The notes under the pieces were generated by a model. It was not told the DNA's origin, did no database searches, and saw only the letters and a list, made by a program, of their open reading frames with translations. Shown one piece after another: positions 8,078 through 16,527 of a DNA stretch of 18,894 nt (position 1 is its first letter; every line of letters starts with the position of its first letter). Source of the DNA: Solirubrobacteraceae bacterium (GTDB lineage Bacteria > Actinomycetota > Thermoleophilia > Solirubrobacterales > Solirubrobacteraceae); contig JAICUS010000042.1 of assembly GCA_025935735.1 (NCBI GenBank), positions 1 through 18,894 of the forward strand, given 5' to 3'. Made by a program: the position numbers and the translations under genes.

Positions 8078-9568
8078 CGCAAGCGGGATCGTGAACTCGT
8101 CCTCGACGGGCGGGTCGTGCTCGGCCTCCTTGCAGCCGCTGACCCCGAAGCAGCGCACGCGCACCGCCTCCGGCGTGGCGTCCACGCGCAGGAACGACTT
8201 GAACATCGGCGGGTCGTTCCAGTCGAACGCCTCCGAGACGAACTTGTGAAAGCCGCGGGTGGCCGGCAGCGGCTGGATGAGCTTGCCGGCCCAGCGCGCG
8301 CGGGTGGACAGGTTCGCCTCGCCGGGTCGGGTCAGCGGCATGTCCAGCAGCTCGCACATATACGTCATCCCCTCGTCCGGTGTGAGCTCGAGCCGCCTGC
8401 CGGTATGCAGCTTGCGGTCATACAGCTGCGAGTAGCGGGCCAGCGAGTCGCCGCGCAGCGGGTAGCAGCGGAACTCGGACTCCTTGACGCCGCCCACGTC
8501 GACCTTGGGGATCTGGTGCGTGGCGTGCATGAACGCGCCGCCGCCGCCCGAGACGACGTACTGGATCACCCGGCCGCCGGGCACCCGCACCGGGTAGCGC
8601 TGGTAGTTGTGGATGTCGCCGCCGATGGCCGCCACGAAGTTGGCCCGCGGGTCGCGGACGATGTCGTCGACGGTGGCGGTCTCGCCGTCGATCGGCCCCG
8701 GGTGGTGCTTGTTGTCGACGTAGATCGGCTTGCCGGTGAGCAGGATCTTCGGCTTCGGGTCGCCGAAGGACACGCGGCGCAGCCAGGCCGCCTGCTCGGC
8801 GTCGATCTGCCCCTGGATGCCCGTGTCGATGGCGACCAGCCGCAGCGGGCCGGCGTCGATGGCGATGTACGGCCCGGGCTGGGGCGGGTCGAGCACCTGC
8901 TTGGACCCCTCGCGGTGGGTCTTCATCTTCTCCAGCATCGTGCGGTCGACCTGCGGCGCCCGCCGCCACAGCCGCTCGGCCAGCCAGCGCTTGATCCCGC
9001 CGCCGAAATCGAGCTTCTGGTCGGGCTCGTCGATCCCACACAGGTGGTGCATGAAGCCGTGCAGCCCGTCGTACCAGTCGTGGTTGCCGGGCAGGCCGAA
9101 CAGCGGCAGGTCGAGCTTGGCGTACGGGAGGTAGAAGCGGTTCTCGAAGTCGCCGATGTCGCCGGTCGGGTAGGTCAGGTCGCTGCACAGCACGGCGAAG
9201 TCGACGCCGTCGGACCGCGCGACCAACCCGGGCACGACGGCGTACTGCGAGTCGTCGCCCTCGCCCGTGTCGCCGGCCACCAGGAAGCTGACGCTGCCGC
9301 TCCCGTCGCCGCGCGGCACGATGAAGTCCTCGCTGGCGCCGTCGCGCCGCGCCCGGGCGCGGGCCAGCGCGACCCAGCGCATGCGCGCGGCGTCGACCGG
9401 GTCGTGGAAGCGGCGGGCGATGATGTCGTTGCGGGAGCGCCACAACGTGCCGGGACGCAGCCAGGAGAGCGGCTTGGCGTCGGGCGGGACGTCGGCCTTC
9501 CAGTCGCCGCAGCCCGAGCAGCGCTCCCAGCCCGCGCCGGCGAGCGAGGTCCGCGAGTTGGTCGTCAC
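8075..9568 (-). CDS. Purple-acid-phosphatase-like metallophosphoesterase
   Basis: 497-aa protein of the calcineurin-like superfamily. Metal-site motifs occur in order: GDTGEGD (99-105), SDLTYPTG (129-136), GNHDWY (161-166) and GGDIHNYQRY (317-326). The GDxG, (S/G)DxxY, GNHD and xxHxYxR pattern resembles purple acid phosphatases, with Y133 at the position of their iron-binding tyrosine. Unlike secreted purple acid phosphatases it has no signal peptide. It instead starts with a CSGCGDWK element (17-24) and has a long C-terminal extension with more cysteines (C405, C473, C479). A phosphomonoesterase or phosphodiesterase role is likely; the substrate is unknown. The GTG start lies 9 nt after the HAD stop, and the stop lies 9 nt before the DUF2269-like start. 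Confidence 0.87.
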   Translation of the reverse strand: MTTNSRTSLAGAGWERCSGCGDWKADVPPDAKPLSWLRPGTLWRSRNDIIARRFHDPVDAARMRWVALARARARRDGASEDFIVPRGDGSGSVSFLVAGDTGEGDDSQYAVVPGLVARSDGVDFAVLCSDLTYPTGDIGDFENRFYLPYAKLDLPLFGLPGNHDWYDGLHGFMHHLCGIDEPDQKLDFGGGIKRWLAERLWRRAPQVDRTMLEKMKTHREGSKQVLDPPQPGPYIAIDAGPLRLVAIDTGIQGQIDAEQAAWLRRVSFGDPKPKILLTGKPIYVDNKHHPGPIDGETATVDDIVRDPRANFVAAIGGDIHNYQRYPVRVPGGRVIQYVVSGGGGAFMHATHQIPKVDVGGVKESEFRCYPLRGDSLARYSQLYDRKLHTGRRLELTPDEGMTYMCELLDMPLTRPGEANLSTRARWAGKLIQPLPATRGFHKFVSEAFDWNDPPMFKSFLRVDATPEAVRVRCFGVSGCKEAEHDPPVEDEFTIPLA

Positions 9569-9574
9569 GTGCCG

Positions 9575-9580
9575 ACGCTA
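9575..9580 (-). promoter_or_regulatory. -10-like TAGCGT overlapping the HAD gene stop
   Basis: On the minus strand the TAG stop of the HAD gene begins TAGCGT, and 6 nt (cggcac) separate it from the GTG at 9568. It is the weakest match of the set to TANNNT promoters because no -35 is seen. Confidence 0.25.
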
Positions 9581-10291
9581 TCCGACGGGCGCGAGCGCGT
9601 CAGCCACCGCGCCCGGGAGCTCGCCGGGGGTGGCGACGATGCGGGTCGCCCCGGCGGCCTCTAGGTCCGCGGTGTCGCCGATGCCCCAGGCGACGCCGAT
9701 GCCCGGCATCCCGTGGGCGATGGCGGCCACGATGTCGAACGTCGTGTCGCCGATCATCACCGCGCGCGTGGGGCCGAGCGCGTCCAGCGCCGCCGCCAGC
9801 GTGGCGGTCTTGTCGTCGGCGGCGTCCAGGGCGGGGCCGGCCACGGCGGCGAAGCGGTCGCGCAGGCCGAGCCCGCGCAGCAGTTGCTCGGCGAACGGCA
9901 GCGGCTTCGAGGTGGCCACCGCGAGCCGGTGCTCGGCCGCCAGGTGGGTCAGGGCCTCGGGGATCCCGTCGAAGACGCGGGTGTTCTCCACCGCCGTCGC
10001 GCCGTAGCACTCGCGGTAGCTGCGGATGACCGCGGAGACCAGCGGCGCCTCTTGCGGCTCGCCCAGCAGGTCGGCGAACGCGATCGACGTCGGCGGCCCG
10101 ATGTAGCGGTAGAGCTCCTCGGGAGCGCGCTCCGGCAGCCCGTGCGCGGCCAGCGCGCGGTTCATGCAGTGGCTGACCGCGAAGCGCGAGTCGATCAGCA
10201 CGCCGTCGAAGTCGAAGATGACGGATGTTCCCAGCAAGTTCCCAGTGTTCCGTTGGCGGCCCCGCAGGCGGGCGGCCGCGGATCTTGGCAT
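9578..10291 (-). CDS. HAD-superfamily phosphatase, phosphoglycolate phosphatase-like
   Basis: 237 aa from the ATG at 10291. HAD motif I is DFDGVLIDS (27-35; Asp27 nucleophile, Asp29 acid/base), motif II is ATSK (126-129), motif III is Lys161 in DDKTAT, and motif IV is GDTTFD (181-186). The helical cap between motifs I and II is of the small beta-phosphoglucomutase/Gph type. It probably removes phosphate from a small metabolite such as 2-phosphoglycolate, but this family is promiscuous. The first 18 residues look like translated non-coding sequence, so a TTG start at 10237 (NLLG/TSVIFDFDG region) is a real alternative; the ATG at 10291 has GGTGGTGGGG just upstream. It is the first gene of the cluster ending at 6966. 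Confidence 0.87.
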   Translation of the reverse strand: MPRSAAARLRGRQRNTGNLLGTSVIFDFDGVLIDSRFAVSHCMNRALAAHGLPERAPEELYRYIGPPTSIAFADLLGEPQEAPLVSAVIRSYRECYGATAVENTRVFDGIPEALTHLAAEHRLAVATSKPLPFAEQLLRGLGLRDRFAAVAGPALDAADDKTATLAAALDALGPTRAVMIGDTTFDIVAAIAHGMPGIGVAWGIGDTADLEAAGATRIVATPGELPGAVADALAPVG

Positions 10292-10340
10292 GTCGTCCCC
10301 ACCACCGACCGGCTGCGCCTCAGTGCCGTCACCTCGCGCG

Positions 10341-10359
10341 CCACGGTGCGATTCACCGT
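10341..10359. repeat. Short inverted repeat CACGGTG-N5-CACCGTG
   Basis: The perfect 7-bp arms at 10341-10347 and 10353-10359 overlap a second palindrome TTCACCGTGAA (10351-10361). It lies 50-68 bp upstream of the HAD start on the minus strand, a position suitable for an operator. No T-run is present. Confidence 0.5.
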
Positions 10360-10430
10360 GAAGCGTCAGTGGGGCGCCGGCGAACGGCTGGCTGGGTACG
10401 GGGGTGAGGGGATCGGCCGCGGTGTGCGGT

Positions 10431-10501
10431 GATCGGTTCGCGCGCTGTGGCGATCGATCATGCGCGGCGAAAGCTCCGCCATTCCCTACCCAGCCGCAGT
10501 T
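10431..10501. repeat. Dispersed repeat, copy 2
   Basis: Same-orientation partner of 206-278. It shares the 21-nt identical core (10449-10469) and the CCCTACCCAGC block (10484-10494). Similarity continues weakly to 10520 (GCAAGC) and so includes the TAG stop of the CYTH gene at 10508-10510. An antiparallel 9-nt match at 10390-10398 could let this copy form a longer hairpin that copy 1 lacks. Confidence 0.75.
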
Positions 10502-10507
10502 GGCTCG

Positions 10508-10972
10508 CTAGGGCAAGCCGTCGACGGCGAGCGCGCGGTTCGCGTAGCGCTTGTCGCCGGTGACCTCGCGCCCCAGCCACTCGGGCGGCTCGAAGGCGGC
10601 CGAGGCCTCCTCGGACGAGAACTCGACCTCGGCGGTGACGAGCCCGGACAGCGCGCCCGCGTAGACGTCGACCTCCGCGGTCAGCCCGTCGGCGAGCGAG
10701 ATCAAGTGGCGGATCTTGACGATCCGGCGGCCCTCGGTGAGCGCCCACAGGGAGTCGAACTGCGCGGCGGACAACGCCAGCTCCTCCTCGACCCGCACGA
10801 GCCCGGGCGCGGACTTGATCGTGAGCGTCAGCTCGTCGTCCGCCCGGCGCACGCGGACCTCGGCGCCGGCGGCGTCGAGCGCGACGTAGCCCTGCTCGAC
10901 CCGGCGCGCGATGTGGTCAGCCGGCCAACGCGGCGGCGCGTCGAGCACCCACTTGCGCTCGATCTCGGCCAT
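10508..10972 (-). CDS. CYTH-domain protein, probable inorganic triphosphatase
   Basis: 154 aa, a single compact CYTH tunnel domain. It opens with the signature ExExK (E3, E5, K7 in EIERKW). Charged residues expected to line the tunnel follow on alternating strand positions: R40/R42/R43, K53, E62-E64, K86/R88, E100/D102, E115/E117 and K141-R142-Y143. Members hydrolyse tripolyphosphate or nucleoside triphosphates, or in some lineages make cAMP; short stand-alone bacterial forms are mostly triphosphatases, so that is the call. The ATG at 10972 faces the ATG of the plus-strand neighbour with only 8 bp between them, so its promoter must lie inside that gene. A TTGACG in that region (minus strand, about 11004-10999) is a possible -35, but no well-spaced -10 was found. 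Confidence 0.9.
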   Translation of the reverse strand: MAEIERKWVLDAPPRWPADHIARRVEQGYVALDAAGAEVRVRRADDELTLTIKSAPGLVRVEEELALSAAQFDSLWALTEGRRIVKIRHLISLADGLTAEVDVYAGALSGLVTAEVEFSSEEASAAFEPPEWLGREVTGDKRYANRALAVDGLP

Positions 10973-10980
10973 GCTCCGAG

Positions 10981-11472
10981 ATGATGCCTCGCCCGCTCGT
11001 CAAACGCGCGCTCGCCCTGCCCAACGCGATCTACGACGCGGGCGCGGGGTGGCTGCTCGGGCACCGCTTCCTGCGCCTCACGCACCACGGGCGGCGCAGC
11101 GGCCGGGCGTACCGCACGGTGCTCGAGGTGGTGGCGTGGCGCGACGGCGAGGCGACCGTGGTCTCCGGGACCGGTCCGAAGGCGCAGTGGCTGCGCAACG
11201 CGCAGGCCGGGGCGGCGCTGACCGTGGAGATCGGCAGAGCGCGCTGGCCCGCGGACTTCCGCGTGCTCGACACCGCGGAGGCGACCGTCGTGCTCGCCGC
11301 CTACGAGCGGCGCAACCGGCTGGCGATGCCGATCGCCCGCCCGATCCTCAGCCGCCTGTCCGGCGTCCACCACGACGGCACCGACGCGGCCCGGCGCAAG
11401 GTCGTGGAGGCGCTGCCGCTCGTGGCCTTCCGGCCGCGGGCGGCGGCGCCCCCGGAGCCGGTCAGACCGTGA
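10981..11472 (+). CDS. Nitroreductase-family deazaflavin (F420)-dependent oxidoreductase-like protein
   Basis: 163 aa, similar in pattern to the Ddn/DUF385 split-barrel family that binds F420 in actinobacteria. The diagnostic segment is HHGRRSGRAYRT (35-46), followed by VSGTGPKAQWLRNAQAG (61-77), matching the family's G-x-x-SG-x-x-R-x-T and W-x-x-N signatures. The N-terminal helix may lie on the membrane. It presumably reduces an unsaturated or quinone-like substrate with F420H2; the substrate is unknown. Start ATG 10981 or ATG 10984 cannot be separated. The 3' end overlaps the convergent transporter gene by 11 bp. Confidence 0.85.
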   Translation: MMPRPLVKRALALPNAIYDAGAGWLLGHRFLRLTHHGRRSGRAYRTVLEVVAWRDGEATVVSGTGPKAQWLRNAQAGAALTVEIGRARWPADFRVLDTAEATVVLAAYERRNRLAMPIARPILSRLSGVHHDGTDAARRKVVEALPLVAFRPRAAAPPEPVRP

Positions 11473-12163
11473 TCGCCGGCGGCGGCGCGGCCACCTCCGC
11501 GTCCGCCTTGGCCGTCGAATACGGGTACGGCCACAGCGGCAGGTTGGAGCCGATGGTCACGTTCATCAGCGACGCCCAGCTCAGATACCAGGCGAACAGC
11601 CCGTCGACGATCAGCGTCCACCCGCCCAGCTTGGTCAGCGTGACCGCCGCGCTGCCCGGGTTGATGACGCTCGACCAGCCGAGCAGGAAGTAGGCCAGCG
11701 CCAGGAAGGCGAACGCGCCGAACGCCGGCAGGTTGATGTGGTAGGCCCCGACGGCCAGCAGCACGGTGAAACCCGCCCACAACAGCAGCCAGACGCCGAA
11801 CGCGTCGGCGAAGCCGAGCGTGCCCGCGGCCTTGATCACCTCCGGGCCGTAGTAGCGGATGATCAGCGCCGTGGTCAGCAGGAAGCCCGCGTAGATGACC
11901 GCGAACGTCCCGCCGAACGCGTTGTTGGCCCGCAGCTCATAGAGCCCCGCCACGAGCAGGGTCAGCCCGCCGGTGCCCAACGCGATCGGGACGAAGATGC
12001 CGACCGCGTTCGCGTTGAAGATGCGGGCGTCGGCCATCCCGAGCATCAGCACCGAGAACCCGAACCCCGCCACACCGAGCGGCACGGCCACCCCCGCCTC
12101 GGGGGCGAACGGCTTCTCGGCCGCCGCCGCGGCAGCCTCGCGCTGCTCCTCAGTTGCCGGCAT
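11462..12163 (-). CDS. GPR1/FUN34/YaaH (SatP-like) carboxylate transporter
   Basis: 233 aa with six predicted membrane segments. Family markers are PLGVAGFG (28-35, the NPxPLG motif without its Asn-Pro), GTGGLTLLVAGLYELRANN (about 63-81) and a sixth-helix region with the NPG turn (about 167-169). Characterised relatives carry acetate or succinate with protons; here the usual GGxxQ glutamine is Leu, so specificity may differ. The start is the ATG at 12163 with GAGGAGG about 7 nt upstream; that ribosome site lies inside the end of the PxpA-like gene, whose stop is 2 nt before the ATG. It is the last gene of the operon and probably moves the carboxylate substrate or product of the pathway. Confidence 0.88.
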   Translation of the reverse strand: MPATEEQREAAAAAAEKPFAPEAGVAVPLGVAGFGFSVLMLGMADARIFNANAVGIFVPIALGTGGLTLLVAGLYELRANNAFGGTFAVIYAGFLLTTALIIRYYGPEVIKAAGTLGFADAFGVWLLLWAGFTVLLAVGAYHINLPAFGAFAFLALAYFLLGWSSVINPGSAAVTLTKLGGWTLIVDGLFAWYLSWASLMNVTIGSNLPLWPYPYSTAKADAEVAAPPPAITV

Positions 12164-12165
12164 GG

Positions 12166-12930
12166 TCAACCTCCTCGCGTGAATGACTCGGCGGTGATCG
12201 TCGCGCCGGCCGCCTCGGCGCTCGCCCGCACGGCGGCGCCGAGCTCGCCGGCCCGCGGGGTGTCGGAGTGGACGCAGACCGTCTCGGCGTCCACGGGGAC
12301 CGGCGTGCCGTCGAGCGCGGGCACCGTGCCCGTCTCGACGAGGCTGCGCACCCGCTCGCCCACCGCCTCCGGCGTCGGGTCGAACAGCGGCTGCCAGCCG
12401 AACATGACCACCGTGCCGTCCTCGCGCAGCGGCCGGTCGGCGAAGAACTCCGGCACCGGCCGCACCCCCGCCGCCTCCGCGGCCGCGGCCAGCTCGCTCC
12501 CCGCCAGCGTGTAGATCGTCAGCGTCTCGTCGAACGCCGCCACCGCCTCGGCGACGGCCCGGGCCAGCCCGGCGTCGTCGAGCGCCTGCATGTACAGCGC
12601 GCCGTGCGGCTTGACGTGGTGCAGCCGCCCGCCCGCCGCGCGCACGAACCCGTCCAGCGCGGCCACCTGGTAGAGCACGTAGTCGTGCACGTCCCCGGGC
12701 GCGGCGGCGATGTGCCGGCGCCCGAACCCGAGCAGGTCCGGGAACCCGGGATGGGCGCCGATGGCCACGCCGTGCTCCAGCGCGCTCGCCACCGCGCGGC
12801 GCATCGCCCCCGGGTCGCCCGCGTGGAACCCGCAGGCCACGTTGGCGGAGGAGATGACCCGCATCAGCGCGTCATCGGCGCCCCGCTCCCACAGCCCGAA
12901 GCTCTCGCCCAGGTCCGCGTTGAAGTCCAT
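12166..12930 (-). CDS. pxpA: LamB/YcsF family protein, PxpA-like (5-oxoprolinase subunit A type)
   Basis: 254 aa, the normal family length. Conserved elements are DFNADLGESFG (2-12), ANVACGFHAGDP (29-40), GAHPGFPDLLGFGRR (58-72), VKPHGALY (106-113), EFFADR (161-166) and CVHSDTP (219-225). Characterised PxpA works with PxpB and PxpC to open 5-oxoproline using ATP; fungal LamB is linked to lactam use. Neither PxpB nor PxpC is in this window. After FADR the usual L-V-x-R then GA-x-I is replaced by VVMFGWQPLFD (174-184), and the Asn after GALY is Met114. These changes suggest a separate subgroup with another lactam substrate. The ATG at 12930 is 1 nt after the FAD subunit stop, so translation is coupled. 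It is inferred to act on the product of the molybdenum hydroxylase. Confidence 0.85.
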   Translation of the reverse strand: MDFNADLGESFGLWERGADDALMRVISSANVACGFHAGDPGAMRRAVASALEHGVAIGAHPGFPDLLGFGRRHIAAAPGDVHDYVLYQVAALDGFVRAAGGRLHHVKPHGALYMQALDDAGLARAVAEAVAAFDETLTIYTLAGSELAAAAEAAGVRPVPEFFADRPLREDGTVVMFGWQPLFDPTPEAVGERVRSLVETGTVPALDGTPVPVDAETVCVHSDTPRAGELGAAVRASAEAAGATITAESFTRGG

Positions 12931-12931
12931 C

Positions 12932-13774
12932 TCAGGCCAACGCCTTCTCCAGCGCGCGACGGGTGTAGACGCCGATGACCGTCCGCTTGTAGGCCTCGTC
13001 GCCGTCGACGTCGGCCAGCGGCTCGGACTGCGCCGCCGCCGCGTCGCCGGCCGCCCGCAGCAGGTCGGCACTCGGCGTCTCCCCGCGCAGGACGTCCTCC
13101 GCCGCGGTGGCCCGCAGCGTGCGGTTCGCCGCGCCGTTGAGACCGATCCGCGCGTCGGCCACCGTCCCGTCGGACCCCAGCACCAGCCGCACGGCGACGC
13201 CGACGATGGCGAAGTCCAGCGGGCGGATGGAGAACTTCAGGTACGCCGTCCGCGCGCCGTCGGGCTGGGCCGGCAGCGCGACCGCGGTCACCAGCTCGTC
13301 CGGCTCGGCCGCCGTCTCCAGCAGCCCGCGGAAGAACTCGTCGGCCGCCACCTCGCGCTCGCCGCGCGCCTTGGACGCCAGCCGGACGCGTGCGTCCGAG
13401 GCGATCAGCGCGCCCGGCGGGTCGGCGGTCGGGAACGCGTGGGCAACGCTGCCGCACAGCGTGCCCCGGTTGCGGACCTGCAGCGTCGACACCGCCGCCT
13501 CGGCCGCGGCCAGCAGCGGCCAGCCGGCGGCGATCGACGGGTCGTGCTCGACGTCCGCGTGGCGGGCCATCGCCCCCACCACCGCCTCGCCGTTCGCCTC
13601 GATCGACCGCAGCCCGGCGATCCCGTTGAGCCCGATCAGCACCTCGGGGTCGACGAGCCGCTCGCGCATCAGCACCAGCAGCGACTGGCCGCCGGCGATC
13701 ACCTTGGCCTCGTCGCCGTGCTCGGCCAGCGCGTCGAGCACGCCGTCCACCGTGTCCGGCTGCACGTAGCGCAT
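12932..13774 (-). CDS. FAD-binding (medium, CoxM-type) subunit of a molybdenum hydroxylase
   Basis: 280 aa, the usual length for CoxM/CutM subunits. FAD-contact motifs are AGGQSLL (27-33) and LQVRNRGTLCGSVAHAFP (98-115), equivalent to the RNRGT-x-GGS loop; here the first Gly of GGS is Cys108, an uncommon change. The C-terminal CO_deh_flav_C part spans about 177-278. It would pass electrons from the [2Fe-2S] clusters of the partner to an acceptor. Its ATG overlaps the upstream stop (TGATG), with GGAGG close before it, so the two subunits should be made together. Confidence 0.92.
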   Translation of the reverse strand: MRYVQPDTVDGVLDALAEHGDEAKVIAGGQSLLVLMRERLVDPEVLIGLNGIAGLRSIEANGEAVVGAMARHADVEHDPSIAAGWPLLAAAEAAVSTLQVRNRGTLCGSVAHAFPTADPPGALIASDARVRLASKARGEREVAADEFFRGLLETAAEPDELVTAVALPAQPDGARTAYLKFSIRPLDFAIVGVAVRLVLGSDGTVADARIGLNGAANRTLRATAAEDVLRGETPSADLLRAAGDAAAAQSEPLADVDGDEAYKRTVIGVYTRRALEKALA

Positions 13775-16527
13775 CACGCCTCCTCTCGCAGCGCGTTCAG
13801 CACCCGCTCGGGGGTGAGCGGGATGCGGTGGATCCGGGCGCCGGTGGCGTGCTTGACCGCGTTGGCGATCGCCGCCGCCGTGGGCACGAGCCCCATCTCG
13901 CCCAGCCCCTTGGCGCCGTACGGGCCGCGCGGGTCGTTGGTCTCCACCCACAGCGAGCGGATCGGCGGCATCTCCGTGGCCGTCGGGATCCGGTAGGTGG
14001 AGAAGCGCGGGTTCATCACCTGGCCCTCCTCGACCACCAGGTCCTCCATCAGCCCGTAGCCGATGCCCTGCGCGGCGCCGCCCTCGACCTGCGACTCGGC
14101 CAGCGCGGGGTTGACCAGGTTGCCGCAGTCGGTCGCCGCCACGAAGTCGACGATCCGCACGTGGCCGGTCTCCTGGTCGACCTCGACCTCGACCGCGTGC
14201 GCGCCGAAGCTGTAGCTCATGGCGAAGTCGCCCACGCCCGTCTCCGGGTCGGGCAGGCTGCACGGCGCGTCGTAGTGCGACTGGGCCATGATCTGGCGCC
14301 CGTCGCGGTCGCGGAAGAGCGACGACTGGACGACGCTGGCCAGGTCCATCGAGCGGTCGCCGTCGCCCCTGACCCGCACCGCGTGGTCGCCCATCTCGAG
14401 CTGGTCGGCCGGCACCTCCAGGCCCTCGGCGGCCGCGCGGAACAGCTGCGTCCGCACCTGGGCGCAGGCGTCGCGCACCGCGTTGCCCGACAGCGTGGTC
14501 ACCCGCGAGCCGTAGGTGCCGAAGTCGTCCGGGATCGTCTCGGAGTCCGAGCAGATCACGTCGACGTCCTCCAGCGCGACGCCCAGCTCCTCGGCGCAGA
14601 TCATCGCGGTCGCGGTGGTGGCCGCGCCGGTGCCCATCTCGGTCGCGCCGATCATCAGCGACACCGAGCCGTCCACGTTGACCTTCACGCCCGCGGCGCA
14701 GAAGTCGGCGTTGAGGTTCGGGTGGAACTTGCCGGAGGTGAAGTGCGTGCCGCAGGCGATGCCGATCCCGTGGCCCGGCGGGAGCTCGCGACCCCAGCCG
14801 ATCGCCTCGGCCGCCTTCTCGCAGCACTCGGCGACGCCGCAGCTGGTCAGGGTCGGGCCGGAGATGGCCACGTCGCCCGGCCGCGACAGGTTCTTCATCC
14901 GGAACTCCACGGCGTCCATGCCGAGGCGCTCGGCGATCATGTCGGTGTGGCACTCGGCCGCGAAGGTGAACTGCGGCGAGCCGAAGCCGCGGAACGCGCC
15001 GCCGAACGGGTTGTTGGTGTAGACGGTGTAGCCGTCGTAGCGGTAGGCGGGGATGCGGTAGACCGCGCCGCCGAGCATCGACTGGGTCAGCGACACGCCG
15101 GGCCCGTATGAGGTGTAGGCGCCGTTGTCGAGGATCACCCGCGCCTGGCGGGCGGTGATCGTCCCGTCCGCCTTGACCCCGGTCTTGATGTAGATGATCT
15201 CCGGGTGGCGCGTGCGCGAGGCCATGAACTCCTCGTCGCGCGAGTGGAACATCTTCACCGGCCGGCCGAGGTTCATCGACGCCTGGATGGCCACCACGTA
15301 GATCGAGTGCGTCTCGGACTTGGAGCCGAAGCCGCCGCCCAGGTACGGGGAGATGATCCGGATCTTGTTCGCCGGCAGCCCGAAGACGCCCATCAGGCCG
15401 AAGCGGTCGAAGAACGTGGACTGGCTGCTCATGTAGAGCGTCACGCGGCCGCTCGCATCATGGTCGGCGATCAGCGCGTGCGGCTCCAGGCAGGTGTGGC
15501 ACTGGCGGGAGGTGACGAAGCGGTCCTCGAAGACGTGGTCGGCCTCGGCGAAGCCGGCGTCGATGTCGCCCGCGGCCACGCGGTTGTGCGCGACGACGTT
15601 GCGCTCGACGTCCGGGTGGACCTGGACGGCGCCCTCCTCCATCGCCGCCTCGGGGTCGAACACGCCGTCCAGCGGCTCGTAGTCGACGTCGATCGCCTCC
15701 ATGGCGCGCAGCGCGGTCGGCTCGTCGACGGCGATCACCGCGGCCACGCCCTCGCCCTGGTAGCGCACGACGCCGTCGGCCAGCGCGGTCTCGTCGGGCA
15801 CGAACGCGCCGTACTTGGTCTGCGGCATGTCCGCCTGCGTGTAGACCGCGAGCACGCCGGGGATCGCCTGCGCCGCCGCGGTGTCGATGTTGACGATCCG
15901 GGCGTGCGGGTGCGGGCTGCGCAGGATCTCGCCGTGCAGCATCCCGGGCAGCCGCATGTCGTAGGCGTAGGGCGCCTTGCCGGTCACCTTCTCGCGCGCG
16001 TCGGCGCGCGGGAGCGAGTGGCCGACGACCTTGTGCTCGGACGGGCGGTACTCGCGGACCTTGACCTGCCCGGACGCCGCCATGATCGCGTCGACGATCC
16101 GGCTGTAGCCCGTGCAGCGGCAGAGGTTGCCGCGGATCGCCTGGCGGACCTCCTCCTCGGTCGGGTGCGGGTTGGACGCCAGGAACGCCTTGGCGGTCAT
16201 GATCATCCCCGGCGTGCAGTAGCCGCACTGGGAGGCGAAGTGGTCGGCGAACGCCTGCTGCACGGGGTCGAGTCGGCCGTTGACCGCCAGTCCCTCGATC
16301 GTGGTGATCCGCTGGCCCTGCGCCTGGATGGCCAGCACCAGGCAGGAGTTGACCACGTCGCCGTCGAGGTGGACGGCGCAGGACGCGCACTCGCCCTCGT
16401 TGCACGCCCGCTTGGTGCCGGTCAGCCCGAGCTCGTCGCGCAGCACGTCCGCCAGCGACCGCGCCGGGTCGATCAGCAGCTCGTACGGCACCCCGTTGAC
16501 GTCGAGGGTCACTGGAACCTTGCTCAC
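13774..16527 (-). CDS. Fused [2Fe-2S] + molybdopterin large subunit of a xanthine dehydrogenase-family hydroxylase
   Basis: 917 aa joining the small and large subunits that are separate in CO dehydrogenase. Residues 1-155 carry the plant-type [2Fe-2S] cluster (C42, C47, C50, C62) and the second cluster (C101, C104, C136, C138). From about 166 the molybdenum part follows: GGGFGSK (398-404), the active-site loop GAFRGFGSPQ (510-519, with Arg513) and GLGEMG (874-879) with the catalytic-base glutamate Glu877. The loop is the xanthine dehydrogenase/aldehyde oxidase kind, not the AYRCSFR of true form I CO dehydrogenase, so hydroxylation of a heterocycle or aldehyde is expected. The GTG start at 16527 overlaps the previous stop (GTGA), with GGAGGAG upstream. 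FAD subunit, maturation factor and lactamase-type gene are its direct neighbours. The exact substrate cannot be read from the sequence. Confidence 0.93.
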   Translation of the reverse strand: MSKVPVTLDVNGVPYELLIDPARSLADVLRDELGLTGTKRACNEGECASCAVHLDGDVVNSCLVLAIQAQGQRITTIEGLAVNGRLDPVQQAFADHFASQCGYCTPGMIMTAKAFLASNPHPTEEEVRQAIRGNLCRCTGYSRIVDAIMAASGQVKVREYRPSEHKVVGHSLPRADAREKVTGKAPYAYDMRLPGMLHGEILRSPHPHARIVNIDTAAAQAIPGVLAVYTQADMPQTKYGAFVPDETALADGVVRYQGEGVAAVIAVDEPTALRAMEAIDVDYEPLDGVFDPEAAMEEGAVQVHPDVERNVVAHNRVAAGDIDAGFAEADHVFEDRFVTSRQCHTCLEPHALIADHDASGRVTLYMSSQSTFFDRFGLMGVFGLPANKIRIISPYLGGGFGSKSETHSIYVVAIQASMNLGRPVKMFHSRDEEFMASRTRHPEIIYIKTGVKADGTITARQARVILDNGAYTSYGPGVSLTQSMLGGAVYRIPAYRYDGYTVYTNNPFGGAFRGFGSPQFTFAAECHTDMIAERLGMDAVEFRMKNLSRPGDVAISGPTLTSCGVAECCEKAAEAIGWGRELPPGHGIGIACGTHFTSGKFHPNLNADFCAAGVKVNVDGSVSLMIGATEMGTGAATTATAMICAEELGVALEDVDVICSDSETIPDDFGTYGSRVTTLSGNAVRDACAQVRTQLFRAAAEGLEVPADQLEMGDHAVRVRGDGDRSMDLASVVQSSLFRDRDGRQIMAQSHYDAPCSLPDPETGVGDFAMSYSFGAHAVEVEVDQETGHVRIVDFVAATDCGNLVNPALAESQVEGGAAQGIGYGLMEDLVVEEGQVMNPRFSTYRIPTATEMPPIRSLWVETNDPRGPYGAKGLGEMGLVPTAAAIANAVKHATGARIHRIPLTPERVLNALREEA

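Larger units (their letters stand above)
10292..10507. other. Non-coding spacer between CYTH and HAD genes
   Basis: 216 bp (up to 270 bp if the HAD start is at 10237) without a supported gene. It holds the inverted repeat at 10341-10359, a segment GGCTGGGTA (10390-10398) that is the reverse complement of TACCCAGCC in repeat copy 2 (10487-10495), and the repeat itself. It must contain the promoter of the HAD cluster unless that is read from CYTH; no confident -35/-10 pair was seen. Confidence 0.5.
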